Assembly: GCA_005881435.1 (NCBI GenBank)
Contig: VBHP01000027.1
Location: 1-64,000, forward strand
Direction of reading: 5' to 3'
DNA length: 64,000 bases
From: Chloroflexota bacterium
GTDB taxonomy: Bacteria; Chloroflexota; Limnocylindria; P2-11E; CF-107
The translations under genes were made by a program, and so were the position numbers. Shown one piece after another: positions 54,248-62,938 of the stretch (the first letter of the stretch is position 1; each line of letters opens with the position of its first letter). Below the pieces are notes generated by a model, which had not been told where the DNA came from, searched no databases, and was given only the letters and a program-made list of their open reading frames with translations.

Positions 54248-54870
54248 AAGAGCGTCGGCTGCGTCACGGGCCGCGGCTCTTCCTTCTTTGGCGGCGGCGC
54301 AACGGTCGCGGGAGTCCGCTCCAAAAAGTCCGAGAGCTTTCGGAAGTCGTCGAAGAGCTGCTGGCGCAGCGATGGCTGATGCAGCGCGGCGGCAGGGTGG
54401 TACATCGGGAAGACGACGTACCCGCCGGAGCGTCGCGGTTGGCCGTGGGCCCGGGAGATCGCCTCACCCGGTAAGAACCGCGACATGGCATGCCGTCCGA
54501 GCGTGACGATGACCTTCGGCGCCAGAGCCGTAAGCTGGCGTTTGGTATAGACGTCGCAGGCCTCGATCTCAGCCGGCAGCGGATCGCGGTTCTCCGGTGG
54601 ACGGCAGCGGACGACATTGGTGATCCACACCACGCGGCGTTCGAGGCCGATGGATTCGAGCAGCTCCGTGAGCAATTGGCCCGCCGATCCCACGAAGGGC
54701 CGTCCTTGTTCGTTCTCGTGGTAGCCCGGCCCCTCGCCGATGAAGTAGATGCCCGAGACGCCGCTCCCCTCGCCCGGCACGGCGTTCTTCCGACCGCGAT
54801 GCAGCGGGCATTGAGTGCAGGCCTTGACCTCGCCGGCGATGGCCTCGAGCGCGTCGGAAGGCACGGTCAC
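54244..54870 (-). CDS. Uracil-DNA glycosylase, type 4 (Fe-S family)
   Basis: VKACTQCPLHRGRKNAVPGEGSGVSGIYFIGEGPGYHENEQGRPFVGSAGQLL; WITNVVRCRPPENRDPLPAEI; FPMYHPAAAL. Confidence 0.93.
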   Translation of the reverse strand: MTVPSDALEAIAGEVKACTQCPLHRGRKNAVPGEGSGVSGIYFIGEGPGYHENEQGRPFVGSAGQLLTELLESIGLERRVVWITNVVRCRPPENRDPLPAEIEACDVYTKRQLTALAPKVIVTLGRHAMSRFLPGEAISRAHGQPRRSGGYVVFPMYHPAAALHQPSLRQQLFDDFRKLSDFLERTPATVAPPPKKEEPRPVTQPTLF

Positions 54871-54914
54871 GTCAGCCGGAAGTATATGGACGGCCCGCGT
54901 ATCCTCTTGGCCCC

Positions 54915-55865
54915 ATGCAATTCGGCATTCAGATCGAGCCGGCGTTCGGCTTCAGCTTCGACGACGTGGTGGAGATCGCGCGCGACGCCGAGTCGCGCGG
55001 CTTCACCGGTCTGTGGGTCTCGGACCACTTCTTCTTGCGGAACGACGCGACGACGACCAATTGTCTCGAGGCCTGGACGCTCCTGGCGGGATTGGCACAG
55101 CACACGACCACCCTGCGACTCGGACCGATGGTGACCGCGGTCTCGTACCGCAATCCCGCGCTCCTGGCCAAGATCGCCGCCGGCGTGGATGTGATGTCCG
55201 GTGGCCGGCTTGAGTTCGGCATCGGCGCGGGCTGGAAGGAGCCGGAGTATCGCGCCTACGGCTATGAGTTCCCGCCGCCGGAGGTGCGCCTCGACCAGAT
55301 GGTCGATGCCATCGAGATCTGTCGCCGGATGTGGACCGAGGAGCGCGCGACGTATGCGGGCAAGTATTTCCGCATCGAGAACGCGCCGTGCGCGCCGAAG
55401 CCGCTGCAGCGACCGCGCCCGCGGGTCTGGATCGGCGGCAACCGTCCGCGAATGCGCCGGGTGATGGCGCGCTACGCCGATGCGGTGAACATCGGCGGGC
55501 CCGGTTTCGACGGCACGCTCGAGTCTTACGGGGCGGCGATGAAGGATCTGGACGAGGCCTGCCGCGTCAGCGGGCGGGATCCGCGCCAGATCCTGCGCAG
55601 TCATTTCGTCTCCTGCATCGTCGCCGAGACACGGCGCGACCTCGATGCCGTGATCGACGAGCTCGCCGCCGACGAAAAGACGACGGCGGACCGGTGGCGC
55701 AGCGCGCATCCGTCGGCCATTGCCGGCACCCCGGACGACGTCATCGCCCGGCTGCGCGCGTTCGAGAAGGTCGGCTGCGGCTACTTCCTGGCCGTGTTCC
55801 CGTACCGTCGCGAGCGCGAGATGCTCGGCGTGCTGGCTGAGCACGTCATTCCGGCGCTCGCGTGA
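54915..55865 (+). CDS. LLM-class F420-dependent oxidoreductase
   Basis: MQFGIQIEPAFGFSFDDVVEIARDAESRGFTGLWVSDHFFL; LRLGPMVTAVSYRNPALLAKIAAGVDVMSGGRLEFGIGAGW. Confidence 0.9.
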   Translation: MQFGIQIEPAFGFSFDDVVEIARDAESRGFTGLWVSDHFFLRNDATTTNCLEAWTLLAGLAQHTTTLRLGPMVTAVSYRNPALLAKIAAGVDVMSGGRLEFGIGAGWKEPEYRAYGYEFPPPEVRLDQMVDAIEICRRMWTEERATYAGKYFRIENAPCAPKPLQRPRPRVWIGGNRPRMRRVMARYADAVNIGGPGFDGTLESYGAAMKDLDEACRVSGRDPRQILRSHFVSCIVAETRRDLDAVIDELAADEKTTADRWRSAHPSAIAGTPDDVIARLRAFEKVGCGYFLAVFPYRREREMLGVLAEHVIPALA

Positions 55866-55875
55866 GGATGACGCG

Positions 55876-57330
55876 CTACTGACGGAGCTCGTCCGCGGCG
55901 CGGCCGCTCAGGAGGAGCATCGTTCCAGATGCGTGACCGATCTCGAGCTTCACGCCGGGGGCGACCTCCACGGTATCGAAGGCCGGCGGATCCAGCGGAC
56001 GCGCATGGCCCTCGTATACGACGAGAGTCGCGCCCGCGGGCACAGCCCGCGTGTACGTCCCGGTCGCGCGATCGTCGCTGTAGAGGATCGTGCGATCCGG
56101 TGCGTAGTACCGGGCAACGAGGAGTTCCACCGCGGCGAGCACGACTGTCGAGGACGCGGGCAGCCGATCGCGCAGGTACTGCGTCTTCGCATCGGTCGCG
56201 CGGTCATGCGCCGATAGCGATGCCGCTGAGAACACCGGGTCGTCTCCCAACACGAACAGGCCAGCGCCGACCAGCACGTTGGCGGCCAACAACAGTGCAC
56301 CGACTACGCGCCACGGCCGCGGCGTGGCGGCGATGATCGGCCGGAGGAGCCAGGCCAAGAGCGCGAAAAGGCCAGGAACGAGCGAAAGAACGTATCCCCA
56401 CTCACCGATGTGCACGAGGAGATAAAAGAGGAGTGGCGGCAGGATCCACAGCGCGAAGAAGATGCCGCCGGGGTGATCGTCGCGTGCCGCCGTCGAGCCG
56501 CGTAGCCGAGCCAACGCTCGTGCGAGAGCCAGCACGAGCAGAACCGGTCCGAGGGCGAGGAGCGACCACCACAGTGAGTCGAGGATGAGTACTGAGCTCA
56601 CGGCCACCGATACCGGACTCGCGGCGCTCACGCCAAGGCCGGCAAACTGGCGCCAGACACTGGCGACGTACGCGGTCGGACCATCAGAGAGAAGCGCTGA
56701 TGGAATGAACCAGGTAAGGCACCCTGCGGCGAGCGCCGCCGTCGCGGCCACGCGCTCGCGCGTTGTCGCAGGAGCAAGGAGCCAGATCCACAGTGGCGCC
56801 AGAAACAGCAGCACGTCCTGCCTAAAGCCCGCGAGCGCGCCAAAAAGCAGTGAGACGAAGACGCTGCGCACAGTGCCGCGGCTTCGTGCCCATAGGAAAG
56901 CCATCGCCAAGATCGTCACCAGCGGCGCGAGTAATACGTACGAGATCGCGACCTCACCGTGGAGCCAGAAGTTCGGGCTCGCCGCGAAGGCAAGCGTGAT
57001 GAGACCAGCCGGAACCACGCCGACGAGTCGCCGGCACAGCAGGTAGAGCGCGATCGCCCCGATCCCGCTGGCGACGATGCTGACGAGGACAAGGGCATGA
57101 TCGCTGTCGAGTCCGGCCCTTCTCGCCACGGCAGCGGAGGCAACATAAAAGATGTAGCCCGGTGGATGAGGGCGTGAGCCCGCGAGCGCATCCTCGACAT
57201 GGAAGCCGTTCTCCAGCGCGCGCGCGTACAGAACGGAGTCCCACTCCCAGAGACGCTGTGCCATGAACGGGAGGCGCGTCAATGAGGTCGCGATACCGAG
57301 CAGCAATGCCGTGAGCGCGTCTCGCGTCAA
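55876..57330 (-). CDS. Polytopic GT39/ArnT-like polyprenyl-P-sugar glycosyltransferase
   Basis: Multi-TM, RLPFMAQRLWEWDSVLYARALENGFHVEDALAGSRPHPPGYIFYV (WDS..Y, HPPGY). Confidence 0.72.
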   Translation of the reverse strand: MTRDALTALLLGIATSLTRLPFMAQRLWEWDSVLYARALENGFHVEDALAGSRPHPPGYIFYVASAAVARRAGLDSDHALVLVSIVASGIGAIALYLLCRRLVGVVPAGLITLAFAASPNFWLHGEVAISYVLLAPLVTILAMAFLWARSRGTVRSVFVSLLFGALAGFRQDVLLFLAPLWIWLLAPATTRERVAATAALAAGCLTWFIPSALLSDGPTAYVASVWRQFAGLGVSAASPVSVAVSSVLILDSLWWSLLALGPVLLVLALARALARLRGSTAARDDHPGGIFFALWILPPLLFYLLVHIGEWGYVLSLVPGLFALLAWLLRPIIAATPRPWRVVGALLLAANVLVGAGLFVLGDDPVFSAASLSAHDRATDAKTQYLRDRLPASSTVVLAAVELLVARYYAPDRTILYSDDRATGTYTRAVPAGATLVVYEGHARPLDPPAFDTVEVAPGVKLEIGHASGTMLLLSGRAADELRQ

Positions 57331-58010
57331 TGTGGCACCCGGCGAGCAACGTAGACGGCGTCGGTGTACGGGCGGCGTGGCAGCGGCACGACGTCGGTGA
57401 CGAAACCATGACGCGCGAGCGCCGCGACCATGTCCTCGCGGGAACGGTAGTGGAAGCCGCCGAACGGGTGATGCGTCACACCGACGCTCGTCGCGACAAG
57501 TTCCTGCGCATAGCCGATGAGGTACCGCGGATCAGTTCGCGCTTCCTGAGCACACACGACCATCGTCCGGCCTTCGGGGAGTGCCCGTGAGCACGAAGCG
57601 ATGAGCTCCTCCTGAACGTCTGCCGGCAGCAGGTACAGCAAATCGAGGATCGTGATCGAGTCGCATGGTGGCGGTGGCGTCGCGATCGCGTCGCCGAGCT
57701 CGAATCGAAGTCCTTCGCGCTCCGTGAGTTTCGCGACGCCGACCTTCCGCGGGTCCGCGTCCACGCCGAGTACGCGACGCGACTCAGACGCTTCGCAAAG
57801 AAGGTTGGCGAAGAGACCGTGGCCGCAGCCGACATCGACGACAAATCCCTTGCGCGGGACGAACGGTTCGATGAACGTGAAGTCGGACAGGAAAGCGCGG
57901 GCCCTGATGAAGAGTCGATCGACCAAAGGCGCCTCCCCGTAACGACGCAGTGCCCGCGCGAGCGCGGCCCGGTCCCGGCGCGGCTCCCTCACGCGTTCGC
58001 CACCCGCCAT
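57327..58010 (-). CDS. SAM-dependent methyltransferase
   Basis: GFVVDVGCGHGLFANLLCEASESRRVLGVDADPRKVGVAK; DSITILDLLYLLP. Start ATG 58010 or GTG about 57995. Confidence 0.83.
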   Translation of the reverse strand: MAGGERVREPRRDRAALARALRRYGEAPLVDRLFIRARAFLSDFTFIEPFVPRKGFVVDVGCGHGLFANLLCEASESRRVLGVDADPRKVGVAKLTEREGLRFELGDAIATPPPPCDSITILDLLYLLPADVQEELIASCSRALPEGRTMVVCAQEARTDPRYLIGYAQELVATSVGVTHHPFGGFHYRSREDMVAALARHGFVTDVVPLPRRPYTDAVYVARRVPH

Positions 58011-58786
58011 CTCACCCGGTCGAACGTGGGGCGCAGCCTCGGATCGCACAACAGCGCGAGCTCGTGCTCGCGCGGAGCGACGAGGCCGTCGCGTTCGGCC
58101 AGAAGCGTGTCGATCTCGCCGGGGTGACACCCGAACTCACCGTTGCCTTCCAGGGCCGCGAGACTCGCGATCGCCGCCGCGTCCGGCGCAGGTGACCACA
58201 TCGAGAGGTCGACGTACCAGTCGTTGCCTCCGATCCCGCGATACCGCGACGCGCTCGCGCGTGTCAGCAGGGCCAGGACCATTCGTTTTGCGACAAGGCG
58301 GCTGACTCGAACCGGCGGCAACGCCGCCCGCCGCACGTACCGCGCGCCGAGCTCTCGCGCGATCGGTGCGATGACACGGGCGGCCGGTGGAAGAAGGTGC
58401 ACGTGACGATGCGAATCCCACGCCAGCGCGGGGATCCCGAGCGCGCGGGCGCGCTGGACCTGGGCTCGCACTTCGCGCGCGAGCTCCGTGGATTGGACCG
58501 ATCCGAGCGCAAGCCGGCGCGCGAGCACAGCCAGCCCGACGAAGTGTCCTTCGATGTCCAGCAGCGAGGCGACGCTCGTGGGATCGCTCACTGGTGCGCC
58601 GACGAGCACGTTGATGTGGAGGCCGAGCTCGAGGCCGGTGACGGACCGAGCCGCTTCAGCAGCGTCTCCGCTCTCCGGCAAGTTGACGATAACGGAGACC
58701 GACCGGACGATGCCGTCGCGGGCCGCGCGCAACGCGCCCCGGGTGACGGCCGGAGAGAGTCCGACGTCGTCGGCGGTGACGATCAT
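57989..58786 (-). CDS. ChbG/HpnK (YdjC-like) family polysaccharide/lipid-sugar deacetylase
   Basis: MIVTADDVGLSPAVTRGALRA; GLHINV; WDSHRHVHLLPPAARVIAPIARELGARYVRR; CHPGEID. Confidence 0.88.
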   Translation of the reverse strand: MIVTADDVGLSPAVTRGALRAARDGIVRSVSVIVNLPESGDAAEAARSVTGLELGLHINVLVGAPVSDPTSVASLLDIEGHFVGLAVLARRLALGSVQSTELAREVRAQVQRARALGIPALAWDSHRHVHLLPPAARVIAPIARELGARYVRRAALPPVRVSRLVAKRMVLALLTRASASRYRGIGGNDWYVDLSMWSPAPDAAAIASLAALEGNGEFGCHPGEIDTLLAERDGLVAPREHELALLCDPRLRPTFDRVRWRVANA

Positions 58787-59553
58787 GCGTATTTGCCGCG
58801 CATCGCGTTCAGGCGGATGCGCGCGAGGTCGCGAACCATCCGGAACGTGTCACGCAGCAGGTGAATGCTCGTCCGACGGTCCTGGATCAGCGCAACAGGC
58901 AGCTCGACCAGGCGGTAACCGCGCAGGCGAGCGATGTACAAGACCTCGGCATCGAACGCGAAACCATCGATACGAGACCGCGCATAGAGGTCGCGAGCCA
59001 CCTCGGCTCGATAACACTTCGCGCCGCACTGTGTGTCCTGGAGCGCGGTCGGCACGAGTGCTCGCACGAAGAAACGAAATCCCACGGTCATGGCCTGACG
59101 GATGATCGGTCGGTGGACGATGGCACCGGGTACGTATCGCGACGCGACCGCGACGTCCGCCCCCTCGCGCACGGCGGCAACGAGTGAATCCAGGACCTCG
59201 ATCGGGATCGTGAGGTCGGCGTCCAGAAAAGCTACGAGCTCGGTCGCCTGGGCGTCGCGCACGCCGCTTCGTACTGCCGCACCCTTTCCTCGGTGTGCCT
59301 TGCGGATCAGCCGCAGCCATGGTCGCGATTCCGCCAGGTGTTCGACGAGTAGCGCAGTCTGATCGACTGATCCATCGTCCACGACGATGACCTCGGTACC
59401 TTCGGCGGAGGAGAGGTACGAACCGATCCGCTCCAGGCTGGCGGGAATGCGGTCCGCCTCGTTATACGCCGGCAGGATCAGACTGAGACGACATCGAGCC
59501 AGGGGCGCCTGTCGTGACGATGCCGGTGCCAGCGGCAGGTCGATGCGTTCCAT
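58783..59553 (-). CDS. GT2 dolichyl/polyprenyl-phosphate glycosyltransferase
   Basis: LSLILPAYNEADRIPASLERIGSYLSSAEGTEVIVVDDGSVDQT; GKGAAVRSGV; FLDADLTIPIEVLDSLVAAVREGADVAVASRY; TQCGAKCYRAEVA. Confidence 0.9.
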   Translation of the reverse strand: MERIDLPLAPASSRQAPLARCRLSLILPAYNEADRIPASLERIGSYLSSAEGTEVIVVDDGSVDQTALLVEHLAESRPWLRLIRKAHRGKGAAVRSGVRDAQATELVAFLDADLTIPIEVLDSLVAAVREGADVAVASRYVPGAIVHRPIIRQAMTVGFRFFVRALVPTALQDTQCGAKCYRAEVARDLYARSRIDGFAFDAEVLYIARLRGYRLVELPVALIQDRRTSIHLLRDTFRMVRDLARIRLNAMRGKYA

Positions 59554-59918
59554 GGCTTCGGCAGCTTAACGTCAGAGCTCGCGCTTTCGCGCCCACCAGC
59601 GGCGAACGGTGGTAGGTGCGCCCGGGACGAGTCGCTGTCGCGTGAAACAGCGCCCGCGCAGGTGGGGCCGTGCCGACGAGCACCGCGCCGAGCATGAGCA
59701 GTCCGATGTTCATTGCAATGTCTCCCCTCGATCCACCTGCGCGAAGGCTTCGCCGGCGAGCCTCGCAGCTCCTCCTCGATGCTTTCGGCGGCGCCGAGCG
59801 CTCGCCGTCACCTGCAGCCGCCTGCCGATCGCACTTTCGCGAGTACCCTCGTGTACGACGCGTCGCATACGACGCGTCTTCGGATGCCCAACACCGTGGC
59901 TGGAACAGGTCGGCCTAG

Positions 59919-59953
59919 AAAAGAAAAGCCGCCGAGAGGGTGCCTCTCGGCGG
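59919..59953 (-). terminator. Intrinsic terminator downstream of pnp
   Basis: Perfect 11-bp stem CCGCCGAGAGG / CCTCTCGGCGG, 3-nt loop, followed on the minus strand by CTTTTCTTTT. Confidence 0.88.
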
Positions 59954-59973
59954 CGGTCGCTGAATCGCGTGTT

Positions 59974-62184
59974 CTAGCGGCGCGGACCCCCACGGAACGG
60001 TGGGCCGCGGCGCTCGCCGGGACCGGAGCGAGCGAAGTCGCGACGTGGCGGCCGGTCCCGCTCCTCTTCCTGCTGGCGTTGCGCGTAGCCATCGCCGTCC
60101 GGCTCGCTCACGGCGCGGATGGACAGGTTCACGCGGCCCTGGCGGTCGACCTCGACGACCTTGACCTTGACCTCGTCGCCGATATTCACGACATCCTCGA
60201 TGCGCCGTGGACGTCCTTCGGATGACAGCTCGCTGGGCTTCACCAAGCCCTCTTTGCCCGGCGCGATCTCGACGAAGGCGCCGAGCCCCATGATGCGCGT
60301 GACCTTGCCGGTAAAGACCTCGCCGACCTCGACTTCCTTGGTCAGGGCGTTGATCAGCTGCTTCGCCTTCTCGCGGCCCTCCGGCTTCACGCCCGCGATG
60401 CGGACGGTGCCGTCGTCCTCGACCTCGATCTCCGTGCCGGATTCGGTCTGGATCTGCCGGATCATCTTGCCGCCTGGGCCGATGATCTCGCGGATGCGAT
60501 CGGGATGGACCTTCAGCGTCTCAATCCGCGGCGCGTACATCGAGAGCTCGCCGCGCGGCCGCGACAGCGCCGCCTCCATCTTGTCCAGGATGAATAGCCG
60601 CGCCTGACGCGCTTGATCGAGGGCTTTGCGCATGATCTCGATCGTCAGGTCCTTGATCTTGATATCCATCTGCATGGCGGTGACGCCGGTCCGCGAGCCG
60701 GTGACCTTGAAGTCCATGTCGCCGAGTGCGTCCTCGATGCCCTGGATGTCGCTGAGGATCGCGTACCGGCCCTGGCTCATGACCAGGCCCATGGCGATGC
60801 CACCGATCGGCGCCTTGATCGGAACGGCCGCATCCATCAGCGCGAGCGTCGAGCCACAGGTCGACGCCATAGAGGTCGAGCCGTTGGACGACAAGACCTC
60901 GGACACCACGCGGATCGTGTACGGGAATTCTTCCTTGGTCGGGATGACCGGCAGCAGCGCGCGCTCGGCAAGCGCGCCGTGCCCGATCTCGCGGCGCCCC
61001 GGGCCGCGGAGAGGTCGCGTTTCGCCGACCGAATATGGCGGGAAGTTGTAGTGATGCATGTACCGTTTGCTGTCGACCGGCTCGAGCGTGTCGATGATCT
61101 GCTCGTCGCCGCTGGGCCCGAGCGTGACGATGGAGAGGACCTGGGTCTGCCCGCGCTTGAAGATCGCGCTGCCATGTGCGCGCGGCAGAACCCCGACCTC
61201 GCAGCTGATCTCGCGGATCTGGTCGAGCTTTCGACCGTCGGGACGGATGCCCTCCTCGATGATCGCGGTCCGGACCGCGTCTTTGAGCGAGTCCTCGAAG
61301 ACCTTGGTGACCTCCGCCGGCGTGATATCACTTCCCTCGGAGGCAAGGACGCCGATCGCGGCGAGGCGCACCTGTTCGGTCGCTTCCTCGCGCGCGGGCT
61401 TGTCCGAATTGCGGACCGCCTGCTTGACGCGCTCGGTGATGTACGCGCGGATACGCTCGGCCTTCGACTCGTCCACGCCGAAAACGGGGAACTGGATCTT
61501 CGGCTTGCCGGCCATGCCCGCCAGCCGCTTCTGGATGTCGATCGACGCGCGGATGAGCGGTTGGGCGAATTCAAGGGCGCCGATCATGCGCTCCTCGGGC
61601 ACCTGCTTCGCGCCGCCCTCGACCATGAGAATGGCGTCGTACGTCCCGGCGATGACCATGTCGAGGTCCGATTCTTCGAGCTCGGAGATCGTCGGGTTGG
61701 CCACGAACTTTCCGTCGATCAGCCCGACGCGCACCGCGCCGACCGGTCCGTCGAATGGGATCTCCGAGATCGTCAGCGCCGCGGACGCGGCGTTGATCGC
61801 GAGCACGTCCGGGTCGTTCTCCTGATCAGCCGAGAGCGGCGTGACGATCACCTGCACGTCGTTGCGGAAGCCCTTCGGGAACAGCGGCCGCAGCGGGCGA
61901 TCCACGAGTCGGCCGGTGAGGATGCCGTACTCCGACGGCCGACCCTCGCGGCGTGGGAATGAGCCGGGGATCTTGCCCGCAGCGTACAGCCGCTCTTCAA
62001 AATCGACCGTCAGCGGGAAGAAATCAATGCCTTCGCGCGGCGCCTTCGACGCCGTCGCGGTGGCCAGTACCAGGGTGTCGCCATAACGCACGGTGACCGC
62101 GCCGCCGGCCTGCTCGGCAAGCTTTCCGGTCTCCAGGATCATCGGCCTCGAGCCGATCTGTGTTTCGACCTTCGCGGTCGGCAT
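59974..62184 (-). CDS. pnp: Polyribonucleotide nucleotidyltransferase (PNPase)
   Basis: RPLRPLFPKGFRNDVQVI; IREIIGPGGKMIRQIQ (KH); GEVFTGKVTRIMGLGAFVEIAPGKEGLV (S1). Confidence 0.97.
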   Translation of the reverse strand: MPTAKVETQIGSRPMILETGKLAEQAGGAVTVRYGDTLVLATATASKAPREGIDFFPLTVDFEERLYAAGKIPGSFPRREGRPSEYGILTGRLVDRPLRPLFPKGFRNDVQVIVTPLSADQENDPDVLAINAASAALTISEIPFDGPVGAVRVGLIDGKFVANPTISELEESDLDMVIAGTYDAILMVEGGAKQVPEERMIGALEFAQPLIRASIDIQKRLAGMAGKPKIQFPVFGVDESKAERIRAYITERVKQAVRNSDKPAREEATEQVRLAAIGVLASEGSDITPAEVTKVFEDSLKDAVRTAIIEEGIRPDGRKLDQIREISCEVGVLPRAHGSAIFKRGQTQVLSIVTLGPSGDEQIIDTLEPVDSKRYMHHYNFPPYSVGETRPLRGPGRREIGHGALAERALLPVIPTKEEFPYTIRVVSEVLSSNGSTSMASTCGSTLALMDAAVPIKAPIGGIAMGLVMSQGRYAILSDIQGIEDALGDMDFKVTGSRTGVTAMQMDIKIKDLTIEIMRKALDQARQARLFILDKMEAALSRPRGELSMYAPRIETLKVHPDRIREIIGPGGKMIRQIQTESGTEIEVEDDGTVRIAGVKPEGREKAKQLINALTKEVEVGEVFTGKVTRIMGLGAFVEIAPGKEGLVKPSELSSEGRPRRIEDVVNIGDEVKVKVVEVDRQGRVNLSIRAVSEPDGDGYAQRQQEEERDRPPRRDFARSGPGERRGPPFRGGPRR

Positions 62185-62186
62185 GA

Positions 62187-62213
62187 TGTGGTTCCTCCTA
62201 ATCGAGGACCACA
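62187..62213 (-). promoter_or_regulatory. Hairpin sequestering pnp Shine-Dalgarno
   Basis: Minus strand TGTGGT-CCTC-GATTAG-GAGG-a-ACCACA-TCATG; SD GGAGG lies in the 3' arm, 3 nt between hairpin and ATG (62184). Confidence 0.6.
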
Positions 62214-62279
62214 GGGATGGCAGCTAACGGCGACCCCGGAGGAGAAGCCTGGGGACTTACTGCATCGCGGGAGCGTTCG

Positions 62280-62549
62280 CTAACGTCGGAGGCCGAGTCG
62301 ACCAATGACTTCTTGGTAGCGCTCCGGGCTCCGACGGTGCAGATAGGCGAGCAGCCGGCGTCGTTGGCCGACCATCTGGAGCAGGCCGCGGCGAGAGGCA
62401 TTGTCATGCCCCGCGGTCCTGAGATGTTCCGTGAGGTCCTTGATCCGCTCCGTGAGAAGCGCGATCTGTACCTCCGGGCTGCCGGTGTCCTTCTCGTGCT
62501 GACGGTACGTCTTCACGAGCTCGTTTTTCTGCGTCTTCGCGAGCGGCAC
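62280..62549 (-). CDS. rpsO: Ribosomal protein S15
   Basis: [89 protein letters not shown]. Confidence 0.97.
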   Translation of the reverse strand: MPLAKTQKNELVKTYRQHEKDTGSPEVQIALLTERIKDLTEHLRTAGHDNASRRGLLQMVGQRRRLLAYLHRRSPERYQEVIGRLGLRR

Positions 62550-62626
62550 CCTGTGTCCTTTCGATGTTCTTTCGCGGGTTAGTGTAACAGGCGGTCCGTT
62601 CCGAGGCGGAAGGTCTTCGGTCGCCG

Positions 62627-62938
62627 CTAGAGACGGTCCATCAGCTCGTCCAGATCGCCCAGCGCACTCGCGTCACCACTCGCGCGGTCACGATCCATCC
62701 GGAATGCGTTCGCGCCGGTCGCTCGTGCCCACTCGATCGGGCCGGCGTTGTCGTCGACGACGATCGCTTCGGCCGCCGCGACACCGGCATGCGCGAAGAC
62801 TGCCTCGTAGTACTACGGCCCGCCCTTCCAGATGCGACCTCGCGACGCGAAATCTCGGACGTCCCGCTGCCATTGCAATGCCCGCACGCGGTTGTCGAAC
62901 AGCACGCCGCCATCGTCGAGGAAGATCTCGCGACTCAC
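62627..62938 (-). pseudogene. Decayed HAD-family hydrolase remnant
   Basis: Reads [102 protein letters not shown]; in-frame TAG at 62815-62813; middle of the domain missing. Confidence 0.75.

Noticed and set aside
59462-59713. Minus-strand 83-aa ORF MNIGLLMLGAVLVGTAPPARALFHATATRPG...
   Set aside because: Has an SD-like GGGGAG and a hydrophobic start but overlaps the GT2 5' end out of frame and loses plausible composition; kept only as a possible sORF.
60613-61962. Plus-strand 449-aa ORF opposite pnp
   Set aside because: Shadow ORF; pnp on the minus strand is unambiguous.
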